Of a stretch of DNA of 64,000 bases, positions 37,637 to 47,876 are shown one piece after another. The notes below the pieces were generated by a model. The model searched no databases, was not told where the DNA came from, and was given only the letters and a program-made list of their open reading frames with translations. Both the position numbers and the translations under genes were made by a program. This stretch comes from Pelagerythrobacter aerophilus (GTDB lineage Bacteria; Pseudomonadota; Alphaproteobacteria; Sphingomonadales; Sphingomonadaceae), in assembly GCF_003581645.1 (NCBI RefSeq), contig NZ_QXFK01000014.1, forward strand, positions 186,001 to 250,000, in the 5' to 3' direction. Positions within the stretch are counted from its first letter, which is position 1. Each line of letters starts with the position of its first letter.

Positions 37637-38223
37637 ATGCGCACCGTCTTGCGGGCTGCTTGCTCACCGAACGGCTGGTTGCGCATGACGGTGGTCGCCT
37701 GCGCCGTGGCCCGTTGCTGCAAGCCGATCATGGACCAGAGAGGAAAGAGGCGATCGTACCCGACTGTGACTTCGTAGTAGACGACATCGTCCGCCCCGCC
37801 GAGCCCGTCGGCGCCGATGTCATCGTCCCACTGGCCGTTGCCATTCTGATCGGTGAAGCACTCCGTGATATCGTACAGGTCGTTGTTGTTGGTGTCGTCA
37901 TAGTCCTCCGGCACGCCGATGTCGCTGAACGTGACGTAGTTGGAGCGCTTGATGTCGATATCCTCGTCAGGAATGAACGGCATGACGGCCTGGACGCTCG
38001 TCCGCACGCTCTCGTCGATCGTGGCTTGCGCCGTACGCCCGCTCTCCAAGCCGGCGTCGCGCCCCGCGTCCTGCACCGCGCCCTGGAGCACCGACTGCAT
38101 GTAGAGCCCATGACCGAGGTCGAGCACGCCGAAGATCAGCGTCAGCAACACCGGAGCCACGATCGCGAACTCGATGATCGTAACGCCCGCTGTGTCGCGG
38201 AGAAGAGCACGCAAGCGGTTCAT
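37627..38223 (-). CDS. TadE-like protein with calcium-loop-like segment (copy 1, second gene)
   Basis: 198 residues. Pilin-like N-terminus AGVTIIEFAIVAPVLLTLIF (12-31), then GVLDLGHGLYMQSVLQGAVQ. Two Asp/Asn-rich loops follow, DDTNNNDLYD (109-118) and DQNGNGQWDDD (125-135), then GADGLGGADDVVYYEVTVGY and QATTVMRNQPFGEQ. The order and spacing match the paralogue at 34419. Starts at an ATG that overlaps the TadG-like stop (ATGA). Confidence 0.8.
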   Translation of the reverse strand: MNRLRALLRDTAGVTIIEFAIVAPVLLTLIFGVLDLGHGLYMQSVLQGAVQDAGRDAGLESGRTAQATIDESVRTSVQAVMPFIPDEDIDIKRSNYVTFSDIGVPEDYDDTNNNDLYDITECFTDQNGNGQWDDDIGADGLGGADDVVYYEVTVGYDRLFPLWSMIGLQQRATAQATTVMRNQPFGEQAARKTVRICP

Positions 38224-39881
38224 TCGCCGAGCCTCAGGTCGGCCACCTGTGAGGCGATGTAGCGGAAGGTGGCTCGGAGTTCGTCGGAGTCGTTGGAGTA
38301 ATACGCTCTATGGCCCGTCGCGCAGTTCTTCATCTGCGTCGTCAGTGACGAACCGAAGCCGATTACCCAGACCGTGTAGCCTTCGTCCTTGATTGCGTTG
38401 CATGCCGCCACAAAGCGGGCATTGTGGTAAGCGATCAGATCATCGGTATCGCTGCCGGAGGGGGCTACACGATGATCGTATTGTTCGATCCCATATGCAG
38501 AGTAGCCACTCAGCACGGGGAGCATTTCGCCATCAGTCATGAAGATGATGTGCCGACTGACTGAGCGATCGGGTTCATCGTTAACGAGATCGGCAAAAAT
38601 TCCGCTCGGACTCGCCAGACGCCCTCCCCAGATCATCCCGATATCGTGATAGGTATTGCCCCGGACGACCAGTCCATCGACATAGTTGTCGAGCCATTCC
38701 GGGATCTCGTTCGGCGTTAGGTCAACTTTTTTGTATAGCTGCATCGGCGAGGGGCAGTTGTCAGCGGCGCTCGCCGAATTGCGCGTCCCGACGACATATG
38801 GGGCGAAATATGGTTTCCAACGTGTATCGTCACTGTTCGGCGCGGAGTTGATGTCAAGGTCGGTGGCGCCGGAGGGGACAGGATCCATATCCCCATCGAC
38901 CACCGTTGCACGCTCTTCGATGCATCCGCCCCAAGAATAGTTGAGTGTCTTGACCCCAACCGTGCCGGACATCGTCGCGAGTCTGAGCATGTCGTATTCA
39001 CGGGGACTTGCGGGGGTACCCTTGATATAGGCCGGATCTTCGTTCCGGCCCTCTCCCTCAACTTTGCTTACGATCTTGACCGAGGTAAAGTCCTTAAGGA
39101 ACGATACATCGATCTCGGTGGGTTCGCGGCGCCATCCGGACAGCTTGTAGACTTGCTCCCATTTCGAGCCCGTCCAAGCCCATTCATGGGAATCGAACAC
39201 CGCCTTCCGCACGTTATAGCGGGCGGTGTTGGCTATATAATCTTTCGGCATGTCGCCGTTGACCAGCAAGTTTCTGGCGTTCACGGTCATGCTGTACGGT
39301 ACGAAGCCGTAGCGTACCCGTACATCGTCGTCGGTTACTGACGAAGCGATGGTCTTGTGGAAGTCCTTCACCGCGTCGCGCAGGCCCTGGATACGGGTAC
39401 CTGCCATGGACCCGGTCGTATCGAGCACGAACATCACATCGGTGTTGGTGATCTGCAGCTCGGCCATGCATCCTGTCGAGAACGACAGCTCGTTGGTGCC
39501 GAACAGCTTCATCAGCACGGTCGGGATCGTCGCTGTGGCCGTACCGTAGACGTCACCGTCCGTGCCGGCTCGGGTATCGAAGGTCACCTCTTCTGCGTCG
39601 ACGATAGCGGAATCGAAGTTCGCATCGAACATGCGCGATGCTTTCGCCTTTTCGGAGGTTTCGAACAGACCAGACTTCGCCATGGCGCGGCGGCCCGCGA
39701 GTACGCCGGCGTCGCAGGCGTTCTGCAACTGCGTCTTGGTCAGATAGCCGCGGCTGGCGTCGACCCCGCCGCCCACGATCGCGAGCAGCGGAATCAGCGA
39801 TGCCGCGAAAATCGGCAGGGTGTTTCCCCCCCGATCGCGCCAGAGCGCTGCAAGCGATGTGGCGATGCCGATACCCCTCAT
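38220..39881 (-). CDS. TadG-like protein with von Willebrand A domain (copy 1, first gene)
   Basis: 553 residues. N-terminal DRGGNTLPIFAASLIPLLAI with a TM segment at about 20-40, then DASRGYLTKTQLQNACDAGV. The vWA domain begins near 148 with FVLDTTGSMAGTR (metal site D154, T156, S158), and later has YHDIGMIWGGRLASPSGIFA, HIIFMTDGEM and YTVWVIGFG. Parts of the gene, about 38.4-39.3 kb, look less GC-rich than the neighbours by eye. It heads the first trio, divergent from the phytoene-synthase-like gene across a 122-base gap. Confidence 0.85.
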   Translation of the reverse strand: MRGIGIATSLAALWRDRGGNTLPIFAASLIPLLAIVGGGVDASRGYLTKTQLQNACDAGVLAGRRAMAKSGLFETSEKAKASRMFDANFDSAIVDAEEVTFDTRAGTDGDVYGTATATIPTVLMKLFGTNELSFSTGCMAELQITNTDVMFVLDTTGSMAGTRIQGLRDAVKDFHKTIASSVTDDDVRVRYGFVPYSMTVNARNLLVNGDMPKDYIANTARYNVRKAVFDSHEWAWTGSKWEQVYKLSGWRREPTEIDVSFLKDFTSVKIVSKVEGEGRNEDPAYIKGTPASPREYDMLRLATMSGTVGVKTLNYSWGGCIEERATVVDGDMDPVPSGATDLDINSAPNSDDTRWKPYFAPYVVGTRNSASAADNCPSPMQLYKKVDLTPNEIPEWLDNYVDGLVVRGNTYHDIGMIWGGRLASPSGIFADLVNDEPDRSVSRHIIFMTDGEMLPVLSGYSAYGIEQYDHRVAPSGSDTDDLIAYHNARFVAACNAIKDEGYTVWVIGFGSSLTTQMKNCATGHRAYYSNDSDELRATFRYIASQVADLRLGE

Positions 39882-40003
39882 GGAACGTCCGAAGTTGTTC
39901 GCCTTGCGCCTACCAAGACGGCATTAAGAAACTCCAAATAGGCGATGCATCTCGGATCGACGTGGCGTGGTCGGCCCGATCGGTGCTATCGGCAGCAGAC
40001 TCG

Positions 40004-40657
40004 ATGGATCTCGGTTTCCTCCCCTTGCCGCAGCGGCTGGCGCTGAACTACGCGCCCGAACGTATTCGTGCGCAGACCGCTGCGCTGTTCGCTCTCGACG
40101 CACGCCTGGGGGAGCTTGTCGCCAAGGCCAACGAGCCGCTGCTCGCGCAGCTGCGCCTGGCGTGGTGGCGCGATGAGCTGAGCAAGCCACAGGAGGAGCG
40201 GGCGAGGGGTGATCCCATACTCGACACGCTCGGCGAGACATGGCCGGGAGAGGAACACGCGCTCATTCGCCTGATAGACGGGTGGGAGCAACTCGTCGGC
40301 GCTGCACCGTTACCAGGTTCCGCTCTCGAAAGTTTTGCCGACGGCCGCGCCGGTGCGTTCGCGGCGCTCGCCCGCCTCGCAGGTGAGCCGTCCGCGGAAG
40401 AGATAGCTCGCGATGCCGGAAGGGTTTGGGCTCTTGCCGATCTCGCGGCCCGGGTGAGTGACGACCAGGAGCGGCAGACGGCGTGTCGTCTGGCGGAAGG
40501 GCAAGAGCATCGCTTCCCGCGCCTGCCCCGCGCGCTGCGTCCGCTGGCGGTGCTGCGAGGGCTTGCGCACCGTGCTCTCCTTCTTGGAGGGGCGCCGCTC
40601 GTCACAGGGAGGCGCGACATTCTTGCTGCGCTGCGTCTTGGCATGATCGGCCGTTAG
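40004..40657 (+). CDS. Squalene/phytoene synthase-like protein, degenerate
   Basis: 217 residues. FLPLPQRLALNYAPERIRAQ, ALFALDARLGELVAKANEPL and QLRLAWWRDELSK match the N-terminal half of trans-isoprenyl-diphosphate synthases of the squalene/phytoene family, in particular the short NDUFAF6-like branch. The usual aspartate-rich DxxxD motifs of active enzymes are not seen, and the protein is 70-100 residues shorter than true synthases. It may be an assembly factor (NDUFAF6 acts on complex I in mitochondria) rather than an enzyme. The start is ATG 40004; an in-frame GTG at 39983 is possible. Confidence 0.7.
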   Translation: MDLGFLPLPQRLALNYAPERIRAQTAALFALDARLGELVAKANEPLLAQLRLAWWRDELSKPQEERARGDPILDTLGETWPGEEHALIRLIDGWEQLVGAAPLPGSALESFADGRAGAFAALARLAGEPSAEEIARDAGRVWALADLAARVSDDQERQTACRLAEGQEHRFPRLPRALRPLAVLRGLAHRALLLGGAPLVTGRRDILAALRLGMIGR

Positions 40658-40693
40658 CCTATGATCCCCCGCGAAGCAGGGGGAGAGTGGACG

Positions 40694-41152
40694 ATGAACC
40701 GGCTCGTGCTGGGGGCGGTCGGCGCCTTGATTCTTGTCGGGATCGGTATGTTCTGGTGGCAGGGAAGGGCCGAGGTCGAGCGAGGAGCTCCACCGCCGTT
40801 GCCCGAAATCGCGGAACCCGATGACGAGACGCTGCCGCAAGTCGATCCCGGAAACTTGAGCGGTCCAGAGCCGCCCGAGGCAACCGAGCTGACGCGCGAG
40901 CAGCGGCGCTTCTTCCGCTACGACCGCAATCGCGACCTCAAGATAACGCGCAACGAGATGCTGTCGACGCGAAGCGACGGCTTCCGCAAACTCGACAAGG
41001 ACGGCAACAATCTGCTGACTTTCGAGGAATGGGCCGTCACGACGGCCGAGCGCTTCGAAGGCGCCGACGCCGATGGAAATGAGGAACTGACTGCGGCGGA
41101 GTTCGCAACGACTGCACCGAAGCGCAATCCGAAGCCGGCATGTAAATGCTAG
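40694..41152 (+). CDS. Membrane-anchored EF-hand protein
   Basis: 152 residues. A TM or signal-anchor segment at 3-21 (RLVLGAVGALILVGIGMFWW) precedes a Pro/Glu-rich linker and three EF-hand-like loops: DRNRDLKITRNE, DKDGNNLLTFEE and DADGNEELTAAE. The second and third have a full set of calcium ligands; the first is weaker. GGGAGAG lies upstream of the ATG at normal spacing. The protein probably faces the periplasm, where calcium is available. The phytoene-synthase-like gene ends 36 bases before. Confidence 0.85.
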   Translation: MNRLVLGAVGALILVGIGMFWWQGRAEVERGAPPPLPEIAEPDDETLPQVDPGNLSGPEPPEATELTREQRRFFRYDRNRDLKITRNEMLSTRSDGFRKLDKDGNNLLTFEEWAVTTAERFEGADADGNEELTAAEFATTAPKRNPKPACKC

Positions 41153-41255
41153 CAAGCCAGCGGTCGCCTGCCGGGCCTCGTGTGTTGGCCCGTTGTGCCC
41201 TCTTCTGTGTTTCCAGGTGCCTCTCTGCGGAGATGCTCGTGCGCATTATTTCAGC

Positions 41256-42608
41256 CTAGGCCGGAACGCGGGCGGCACTCTCCAGCCATTCACTGAAATC
41301 GGCTTTGGCGCGGCTCGTGTAGGCTTCCTTGCGCGACTTCTTCTTCACGTCGTGAAGCGGAGGGAAGAGCCCGAAGTTGACGTTCATCGGTTGAAACGTC
41401 TCGGCCTCCGCGTCGCCCGTGATATGCGCGAGAAGCGCTCCCATGGCGCTGCTGCGCGGCGGCGGAGTCCACGCCGTACCCGCCAGCTCGGCCGCGGTCA
41501 TCAATCCGGCCATGATCCCCACGGCCGAGCTTTCGACGTAGCCCTCGCATCCCGTGATCTGCCCGGCGAAACGGACATGCTCACCGCCCTTGAGGCGTAG
41601 CTGCCGGTCGAGCACCAGCGGCGAATTGAGGAAGGTATTCCGGTGCAAGCCGCCCAGGCGTGCGAACTCGGCATTCTCCAGCCCGGGGATCGTGCGGAAC
41701 AACTCCACCTGCGCGCCGTGCTTCAGCTTGGTCTGAAAGCCGACCATGTTCCACAGCGTGCCGAGCTTGTTGTCCTGCCGCAACTGCACGACGGCATAGG
41801 GCCAGCGTCCTTGAGGGAACTCCGGTGTCGTGTCGCGCGGATTGTCGAGCCCGACCGGCTTCATCGGGCCGTAGCGCAGCGTGTCGACGCCGCGCGCGGC
41901 CATGACCTCGATCGGCATGCAGCCTTCGAAATAGGGGGTGTCGGCCTCCCAATCCTTGAAGGCGATTTTCTCCCCGTCGAGCAGGCCCTGATGGAAGGCG
42001 AGGTACTGTTCCTTCGTCATCGGGCAGTTGATGTAGTCCTTCCCGTCACCCTTGTTCCAGCGGCTCTGGAACCAGCACACGTCCATATCGATGGACTCGC
42101 GGTGGACGATCGGCGCGATGGCGTCGAAGAAGGCGAGGCGGTCCTGCCCGGTTGCCCTGACGATACTTTCCGCCAGTCCCTGCGCGGTGAGCGGCCCCGT
42201 GGCCACGACCGTGAGGCCGGAGGTCGGCAGTTCGTCGATCCGCTCGCGCACGACCGTTATATTCGGATGCGCCGTGAGCACCCGCTCGACTTCGGCTGAG
42301 AACACGTCGCGATCGACCGCCATCGCCGACCCCGCAGGAACGCGTGCGATCTCGCCGGCGCGCATCACCAGCGAGTCGAGACGCCGCATCTCGTGGTGCA
42401 GCAGGCCGACGGCGTTGCGCTCGTCGTCGTCGGAACGGAAACTGTTGGAGCAGACGAGCTCCGCCAGGCCCTCCGTCTGGTGCGCGGGCGTCGTGTCGCC
42501 GCTCCCGCGCATCTCGGACAGGCGTACGCGAAAGCCGCGCTGCGCGAGTTGCCAAGCTGCTTCGCTGCCCGCGAGGCCGCCGCCGATGATGTGGACGTCA
42601 TGGGTCAT
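41256..42608 (-). CDS. trmFO: TrmFO, folate/FAD-dependent tRNA (uracil-54) methyltransferase
   Basis: 450 residues. It makes ribothymidine at position 54 of tRNAs, using methylene-tetrahydrofolate and FADH2 in place of the SAM-dependent TrmA. The FAD-binding start is [20 protein letters not shown]. Other family segments are [63 protein letters not shown] and [14 protein letters not shown]. The start is placed at MTHDVHII, 12 codons after the longest frame, to give the usual N-terminus. It is divergent from the YhhN gene. Confidence 0.95.
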   Translation of the reverse strand: MTHDVHIIGGGLAGSEAAWQLAQRGFRVRLSEMRGSGDTTPAHQTEGLAELVCSNSFRSDDDERNAVGLLHHEMRRLDSLVMRAGEIARVPAGSAMAVDRDVFSAEVERVLTAHPNITVVRERIDELPTSGLTVVATGPLTAQGLAESIVRATGQDRLAFFDAIAPIVHRESIDMDVCWFQSRWNKGDGKDYINCPMTKEQYLAFHQGLLDGEKIAFKDWEADTPYFEGCMPIEVMAARGVDTLRYGPMKPVGLDNPRDTTPEFPQGRWPYAVVQLRQDNKLGTLWNMVGFQTKLKHGAQVELFRTIPGLENAEFARLGGLHRNTFLNSPLVLDRQLRLKGGEHVRFAGQITGCEGYVESSAVGIMAGLMTAAELAGTAWTPPPRSSAMGALLAHITGDAEAETFQPMNVNFGLFPPLHDVKKKSRKEAYTSRAKADFSEWLESAARVPA

Positions 42609-42743
42609 GCGCGCGCACCTAGGGTTCGGATCGATAACCTGCAATGGCCGGGGAGGGAGGGCGCGCTACGGGAGCGGAACCGTTCGTGCTTGCCCGCCAC
42701 AGGGTTCAAGTCCAAGTACGCGCGTTCGAGGGGGAAGAGAACG

Positions 42744-43385
42744 ATGCCGAAACGCGCACTGCTTGAGCACCGGCCTTGGCTGCTCGCCGCGATCGCTGCG
42801 GCGACGGTCTATTTCTTCGTCCGCGAATGGCCGATCGGTGAGTTGTGGCTGATCCTGCTCAAAGGAGCGGGGGTCGGCTTCCTCGCGATCTACGCCTGGC
42901 AGCGCCACGCGAGCGCCGACGGCAGGCTTCTCGCACTCGTCATGGCGCTATCGGCTCTCGGCGACATGCTTCTGGAGCTCGACTTCGTCTGGGGCGGGGC
43001 GGCCTTCTTCGCGTCGCACCTCGCTGCGATGAGTCTCTACCTGCGCAACGGCCGCGAGGCACCTGCGCCCAGCCAGAAGGCGCTCGCTGTTGCCTTGCTG
43101 ATCGGCACGCCGCTGATCTCGTGGCTGTTCACGCGCGACGAGGGGATCGCGCTCTACGCCCTGGCGCTCGGTGGCATGGCCGCCTGTGCGTGGATGAGCC
43201 GTTTCCCGCGCTACCGGGTTGGATTCGGCGCACTCCTGTTCGTCATCTCGGACTGGCTGATCTTCGCGCGCATGGGGCCGCTCGCATCGAGTGCGCTACC
43301 GGGGCTGCTGGTCTGGCCGGCCTATTTCGCCGGCCACTTCCTGATCGCCACCGGCGTGATCCAGACGCTGCGCCGTAACGTCTAA
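42744..43385 (+). CDS. YhhN/TMEM86 family membrane protein (lysoplasmalogenase-like)
   Basis: 213 residues with about eight hydrophobic segments. The family pattern is present: LKGAGVGFLAIYAWQRH, ALSALGDMLLELD, FFASHLAAMSLYL, and near the end FVISDWLIFAR and LLVWPAYFAGHFLIATGVIQ. The two acidic residues in GD and SD are the putative catalytic sites shared with mammalian lysoplasmalogenase. The true bacterial substrate is not established. GGGGGAAGAGA precedes the ATG. It is convergent with gyrA (19-base gap). Confidence 0.9.
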   Translation: MPKRALLEHRPWLLAAIAAATVYFFVREWPIGELWLILLKGAGVGFLAIYAWQRHASADGRLLALVMALSALGDMLLELDFVWGGAAFFASHLAAMSLYLRNGREAPAPSQKALAVALLIGTPLISWLFTRDEGIALYALALGGMAACAWMSRFPRYRVGFGALLFVISDWLIFARMGPLASSALPGLLVWPAYFAGHFLIATGVIQTLRRNV

Positions 43386-43404
43386 CGGCGGGCGCCCGGC
43401 GAGG

Positions 43405-46197
43405 TCACTCGCCGCCGGGCTCGCCTTCGATATCCTCATCCGATTGCGGAGTCGTCTCGGGTACAGTTTCGACGCTGCCGCGGACGGCCATTTCCTCGAC
43501 GATCGCCTCCTCGGCCTCATTTTCGGGATCGGGCTCTTCGTCCAGGCGCACGGCACTGACGATCTGTTCGCCTTCCGCGACCTTGAACAGGCGCACCCCG
43601 GCGGAACCGCGACCGATCACGCGCAGGCTGTCGAGCCCGATGCGGATGAGCTTGGCCTGGTCGGTCACCAACATGAGCTGATCGCGCTGCGTGGCGTTGA
43701 AACTCGCCACGACGGGCCCGTTGCGTTCGACATTGTCGATGTTGAGAATGCCCTGGCCGCCGCGCCCGATGCGGCGATACTCGTAAGCCGAGGAAAGCTT
43801 GCCATAACCGTTGGCGCAGACGGTGAGAATGAACTGCTCCTTCTCGGCCAGTTCCTCGAACCGTTCGGGAGCAAGCTCGGTCTCGCCGTCTCTCTCGCCC
43901 TTCCAAGGAGCGTATCTGAGGTACTGATCGCGCTCTTCGGATTCGGTGCCCACGCGGTGCAGGATGGAGAGGGAGACGACTTCATCGCCATCCTTGAGAT
44001 TCATCCCGCGAACACCGGTGGAGGTGCGGCTCGTGAACTCGCGCACATCGTCGCCGGCGAAGCGGATCGCTTTGCCGTTGCGGCTCGCAAGCAGCACGTC
44101 GTCGTGCGCGTCGAGCAGGGCAACGCCGATCAGACGGTCGTCGCTGCCCTCTTCGAACTTCATCGCGTATTTGCCGTTGGAAGGAATGTTGGCAAACGCA
44201 TCCATCGAGTTGCGGCGGACATTGCCCTTGGCGGTCGCGAATACGACGGAGAGTGCGCCCCAACCGCTCTCATCCTCCGGCAGAGGAAGCACGGTGCGGA
44301 TCGTTTCGCCCTCGTCGAGCGCCGGAAGCAGATTGACGATCGGCCGGCCGCGAGTGGCCGGGCCACCTTCGGGCAGCTTCCAGACCTTGAGGCGATAGAC
44401 TTTACCCGCCGTGGAGAAGAACAGCACCGGATTGTGAGTGGAGGTGACGAACATCTCCATCACCGCGTCCTCTTCCTTCGTTGCCATGCCGGCGCGACCC
44501 TTGCCGCCACGGTTCTGCGCGCGGAAGGTGGAGAGAGGCGTGCGCTTGATGTAGCCGTCGAGCGTGACCGTCACGACCATTTCGTCGCGTTCGATCAGGT
44601 CTTCATCGTCTATGCCGTCCCATGCGGGCGCGATCTCGGACATGCGCGGGGTGGCGTAGAGTTCGCGGATCTCGGTCAGCTCGTCGCGCATGACGCGATA
44701 GAGCTTCACCCGATCCGCCAGGATCGAGAGATACTCCTCGATCGCGATCGACAGCTCCTTGAGTTCGCCACCGATCTCGTCGCGGCCGAGCGCGGTGAGA
44801 CGGTGAAGCCGCAGGTCGAGGATCGCCTTCACCTGCCGCTCGGACAGGCGATAAGTGCCGCCCTGCTGCTCCGCGTCGGGCTCGATCGCCTCGACCAGGC
44901 GGATATACTGCGCGATATCGCCGATCGGCCACTCCTTGGCGAGCAGCTTGGCACGCGCATCGGCCGGATTGGACGACCCACGGATCATCGCGACTACTTC
45001 GTCGAGGTTCGAGACCGCGACCACCAGACCGAGCAAGATATGCGCCCGCTCGCGCGCTTTGTTCAGCTCGAACTTGGTGCGGCGGGTAATGACCTGTTCG
45101 CGGAAGGCAATGAAGGCCTGGATGAAGTCGCGTAGCGTCAGGACTTCCGGTCGCCCGCCGCGGATCGCGAGCATGTTCGCCGGGAAGCTTGCCTGGGCCG
45201 GCGTATGACGCCAGATCTGGTTAAGCACGACTTCGGCGGTTGCATCCCGCTTGAGGTCGATGACCACGCGCACACCCTCGCGACTCGATTCGTCGCGGAT
45301 GTCCGCGATGCCCTCGATCCGCTTTTCCTTGGCAGCATCGGCGATCTTCTCGACCAGGCCGGACTTGCCGACTTGATAGGGAATCGACGTGAACACGATC
45401 GACTGCCGATCGCCGCGCGATGTCTCGATCAAATGGCGGCAGCGCATCAGGATCGAGCCGCGGCCCGTCGTGTAGGCGGCCTTGGCGCCCGACTGGCCGA
45501 GGATAAGCGGTGCGGTGGGGAAATCCGGGCCGGGAATGATCTCGACCAGTTCCTCGCTGCTGATTCCTGGGTTGTCGATGAAAGCAAGGCAGCCGTCGAT
45601 CACTTCGCCGAGATTATGCGGCGGGATGTTCGTCGCCATGCCGACGGCGATGCCGCCGGCGCCATTGACCAACAGGTTGGGGAAGCGGGCGGGGAGGACG
45701 GTCGGCTCCTGTCGCGAACCATCGTAGTTGTCGGCGAAATCGACCGTATCCTTGTCGAGATCGTCGAGGAGGCTGTTGGCGACTTTCGCCAAGCGTGCCT
45801 CGGTATATCGCATCGAGGCCGGCGGATCCGGGTCCATGGAGCCGAAGTTGCCCTGGCCATCGACCAGCGGCACGCGCATCGACCACGGCTGCGTCATGCG
45901 GGCGAGCGCATCGTAGATCGCGGCGTCGCCGTGCGGGTGGTAGTTACCCATCACGTCGCCGACGATCTTGGCACTCTTGCGGTAGGGGCGCCCGGCGACG
46001 AAGCCGCCTTCCTGGCTGGCGAAGAGAATCCGGCGATGGACGGGTTTCAGGCCGTCGCGCACGTCGGGCAGCGCGCGGCTCACGATCACGCTCATCGCGT
46101 AATCGAGGTAACTCGTCTTCATTTCGTCGACAATGTCGACCCGATCGAAATCGCCCGCTGGAACGGGCGGTGCAAGAGTCTCGGTATCGTCGCTCAA
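43405..46197 (-). CDS. gyrA: DNA gyrase subunit A
   Basis: 930 residues, the breakage-reunion subunit that with GyrB introduces negative supercoils. The catalytic tyrosine is in SMRYTEARL (about Tyr131). The quinolone-resistance-determining region reads [12 protein letters not shown], with Ala92 where E. coli has Ser83, and Asp96 at the Asp87 position. The GyrA-box-like QNRGGKGR lies in the C-terminal beta-pinwheel, and the end is an acidic tail ([12 protein letters not shown]). The start codon is TTG. No operator was recognised in the 284-base upstream region shared with a divergent gene. Confidence 0.97.
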   Translation of the reverse strand: MSDDTETLAPPVPAGDFDRVDIVDEMKTSYLDYAMSVIVSRALPDVRDGLKPVHRRILFASQEGGFVAGRPYRKSAKIVGDVMGNYHPHGDAAIYDALARMTQPWSMRVPLVDGQGNFGSMDPDPPASMRYTEARLAKVANSLLDDLDKDTVDFADNYDGSRQEPTVLPARFPNLLVNGAGGIAVGMATNIPPHNLGEVIDGCLAFIDNPGISSEELVEIIPGPDFPTAPLILGQSGAKAAYTTGRGSILMRCRHLIETSRGDRQSIVFTSIPYQVGKSGLVEKIADAAKEKRIEGIADIRDESSREGVRVVIDLKRDATAEVVLNQIWRHTPAQASFPANMLAIRGGRPEVLTLRDFIQAFIAFREQVITRRTKFELNKARERAHILLGLVVAVSNLDEVVAMIRGSSNPADARAKLLAKEWPIGDIAQYIRLVEAIEPDAEQQGGTYRLSERQVKAILDLRLHRLTALGRDEIGGELKELSIAIEEYLSILADRVKLYRVMRDELTEIRELYATPRMSEIAPAWDGIDDEDLIERDEMVVTVTLDGYIKRTPLSTFRAQNRGGKGRAGMATKEEDAVMEMFVTSTHNPVLFFSTAGKVYRLKVWKLPEGGPATRGRPIVNLLPALDEGETIRTVLPLPEDESGWGALSVVFATAKGNVRRNSMDAFANIPSNGKYAMKFEEGSDDRLIGVALLDAHDDVLLASRNGKAIRFAGDDVREFTSRTSTGVRGMNLKDGDEVVSLSILHRVGTESEERDQYLRYAPWKGERDGETELAPERFEELAEKEQFILTVCANGYGKLSSAYEYRRIGRGGQGILNIDNVERNGPVVASFNATQRDQLMLVTDQAKLIRIGLDSLRVIGRGSAGVRLFKVAEGEQIVSAVRLDEEPDPENEAEEAIVEEMAVRGSVETVPETTPQSDEDIEGEPGGE

Positions 46198-46481
46198 CGG
46201 ACTTCTTTTCTTTTCGTTCTGTTGCTTGGGAATGCAGCGTTATGCCTAGGCCAGGTGACTGGAAATCGCCACCTGAACAGGCCCCAGATGGGCATTCGGG
46301 CCCGCTTTTTCCACACTTCCGGTGACTTGTGCACCACGAGAGCCCGAACGAGGCATTCAAAGCCCGTTCAGCACGCTTCCCCTACAAGAGATTGCAATAC
46401 GCGGCACGAGGCGGCACTAGCGCCTGCCTCATGTGCTTTTCAGCCTACATGGTATTTAATTCGTCAATGGGAGATACCCAG

Positions 46482-47816
46482 ATGCAGTCATTCGCCCGCA
46501 ATCCGAAAGCCCGCACCAAGCGTTTCGGTTCACACCTCGCCCTCGCCATCGCGCTCATCTCGGGCGGGGCGGTCGCCACCGTCGCACTGGAAGCACCGGC
46601 GCAGGCTCAGAAGGACAAGGAAAAGAAGGAGGCGAAGGCAGATTATTCCAAGGGCTTCATCGAGGTCTATCAGCCGTTCGCCAAGCGCCTCGAAGCCCAG
46701 GAGGATCCGGCGGCGCTGAAGGCCGAGATTCCCACCCTGCTTGGGGCTGCCCAGACCGCGGACGACAAGCTGGTCGCCGGTCAGGCGATTTATACCATCG
46801 GTGCCCGTAGCGAGGACACGGCTTTGCAGCGTCAGGGTGTCGAAATGATGCTCGAAAGCGGCAAGGTTTCCGCGGCGGATCAGGGCCGCATGGCATTCGC
46901 GGCCGGGCAACTTGCCTATCAGGCCGAAGATTGGACGGCTGCGCGTGCTCGCTTCGAACAGGCCATTGCCGGCGGTTTCGAAACGGCGAACGCTCAAGGG
47001 TTGATCGCCGAAACCTATTTCTCCGAAGGCAACCACGCCGCGGGCCTCGATTTCCTCATGCAGGCGATCACCGCGCAGGAAGAGGCCGGGCAGCCGATCG
47101 ATGAGAACTGGATTCAGCGCGGCTTCGCCATCGCTTACAACAACCAGCTTCCCGAGCAGGCAACGACGTTCAGCAGGCTCTACGTCACGCACTATCCGTC
47201 GAGCGACGTCTGGGGCGACGCGATCGCGGTGCAGCGCAGCTTCTACGACTACGACGATCAGGCGCTGCTGGACCTGATGCGGCTCGCCGAACGCACGGAC
47301 AGCCTGCGGAGCGAGCGTGACTATGTCGACTACATTGCGGCGGCCGATCCCCGCCGTCTGCCGGCCGAGGTCGGCCGTGTGATCGACGCGGGGCTGGCGG
47401 CAAACATGCTGAAGCAGGGCGACGTCCTCGTGACCGAAGCGAAGGCGACGACGCAGGCACAGACCGCTTCGGCGCGTGCCGATCTGCCCGAGCTCGAGAG
47501 CGATGCGCGCGCCTCCGGCGCCAACGCGCTTCTCGCCACCGCAGCCGGCGACATGTACCTGAACTTCGAGCAGCCGGCGAAGGCGGAGGAGATGTACCAG
47601 CTCGCCCTGACGCGGCCCGATGTCGATACCGCCCGCGCTTTGACTCGTCTCGGCATTGCGCAGGCCGACCAAGGCAAGTTCGCGGAAGCCAAGGCGACCT
47701 TCGACAAAGTCGAGGGGACCCGTGCACCGATCGCCGACCTATGGGCGCTTTACGCTCAGGCGCAGGCTTCCGGTGGTGCTTCGCCAGCACCGGCGGCTCA
47801 GACGCCCGCCCAGTAA
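46482..47816 (+). CDS. Exported TPR-like repeat protein
   Basis: 444 residues. The signal peptide is long and twin-basic (KARTKRFGSH then ALAIALISGGAVATVALEAP), with likely cleavage after AQA near residue 42. The mature part is helical and resembles tetratricopeptide repeats: LAYQAEDWTAARARFEQAIA near 150 and AAGDMYLNFEQPAKAEEMYQ near 370 are clear TPR-like units. Such proteins often organise envelope complexes; the role here is unknown. GGGAG lies eight bases before the ATG, fixing the start. A strong terminator follows the gene. The C-terminus is Ala/Pro/Gly-rich. Confidence 0.8.
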   Translation: MQSFARNPKARTKRFGSHLALAIALISGGAVATVALEAPAQAQKDKEKKEAKADYSKGFIEVYQPFAKRLEAQEDPAALKAEIPTLLGAAQTADDKLVAGQAIYTIGARSEDTALQRQGVEMMLESGKVSAADQGRMAFAAGQLAYQAEDWTAARARFEQAIAGGFETANAQGLIAETYFSEGNHAAGLDFLMQAITAQEEAGQPIDENWIQRGFAIAYNNQLPEQATTFSRLYVTHYPSSDVWGDAIAVQRSFYDYDDQALLDLMRLAERTDSLRSERDYVDYIAAADPRRLPAEVGRVIDAGLAANMLKQGDVLVTEAKATTQAQTASARADLPELESDARASGANALLATAAGDMYLNFEQPAKAEEMYQLALTRPDVDTARALTRLGIAQADQGKFAEAKATFDKVEGTRAPIADLWALYAQAQASGGASPAPAAQTPAQ

Positions 47817-47835
47817 TCCTGGATCGCGAATGCAG

Positions 47836-47868
47836 AAGGCGCGGGCTTCGGTCCGCGCCTTTTTCTTT
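47836..47868 (+). terminator. Rho-independent terminator
   Basis: AGGCGCGG (47837-47844) pairs with CCGCGCCT (47853-47860) around GCTTCGGT, followed by TTTTTCTTT. It lies 20 bases after the TPR-like gene and just before the 3' end of the convergent NYN gene. Confidence 0.88.
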
Positions 47869-47876
47869 GCGCGCCG

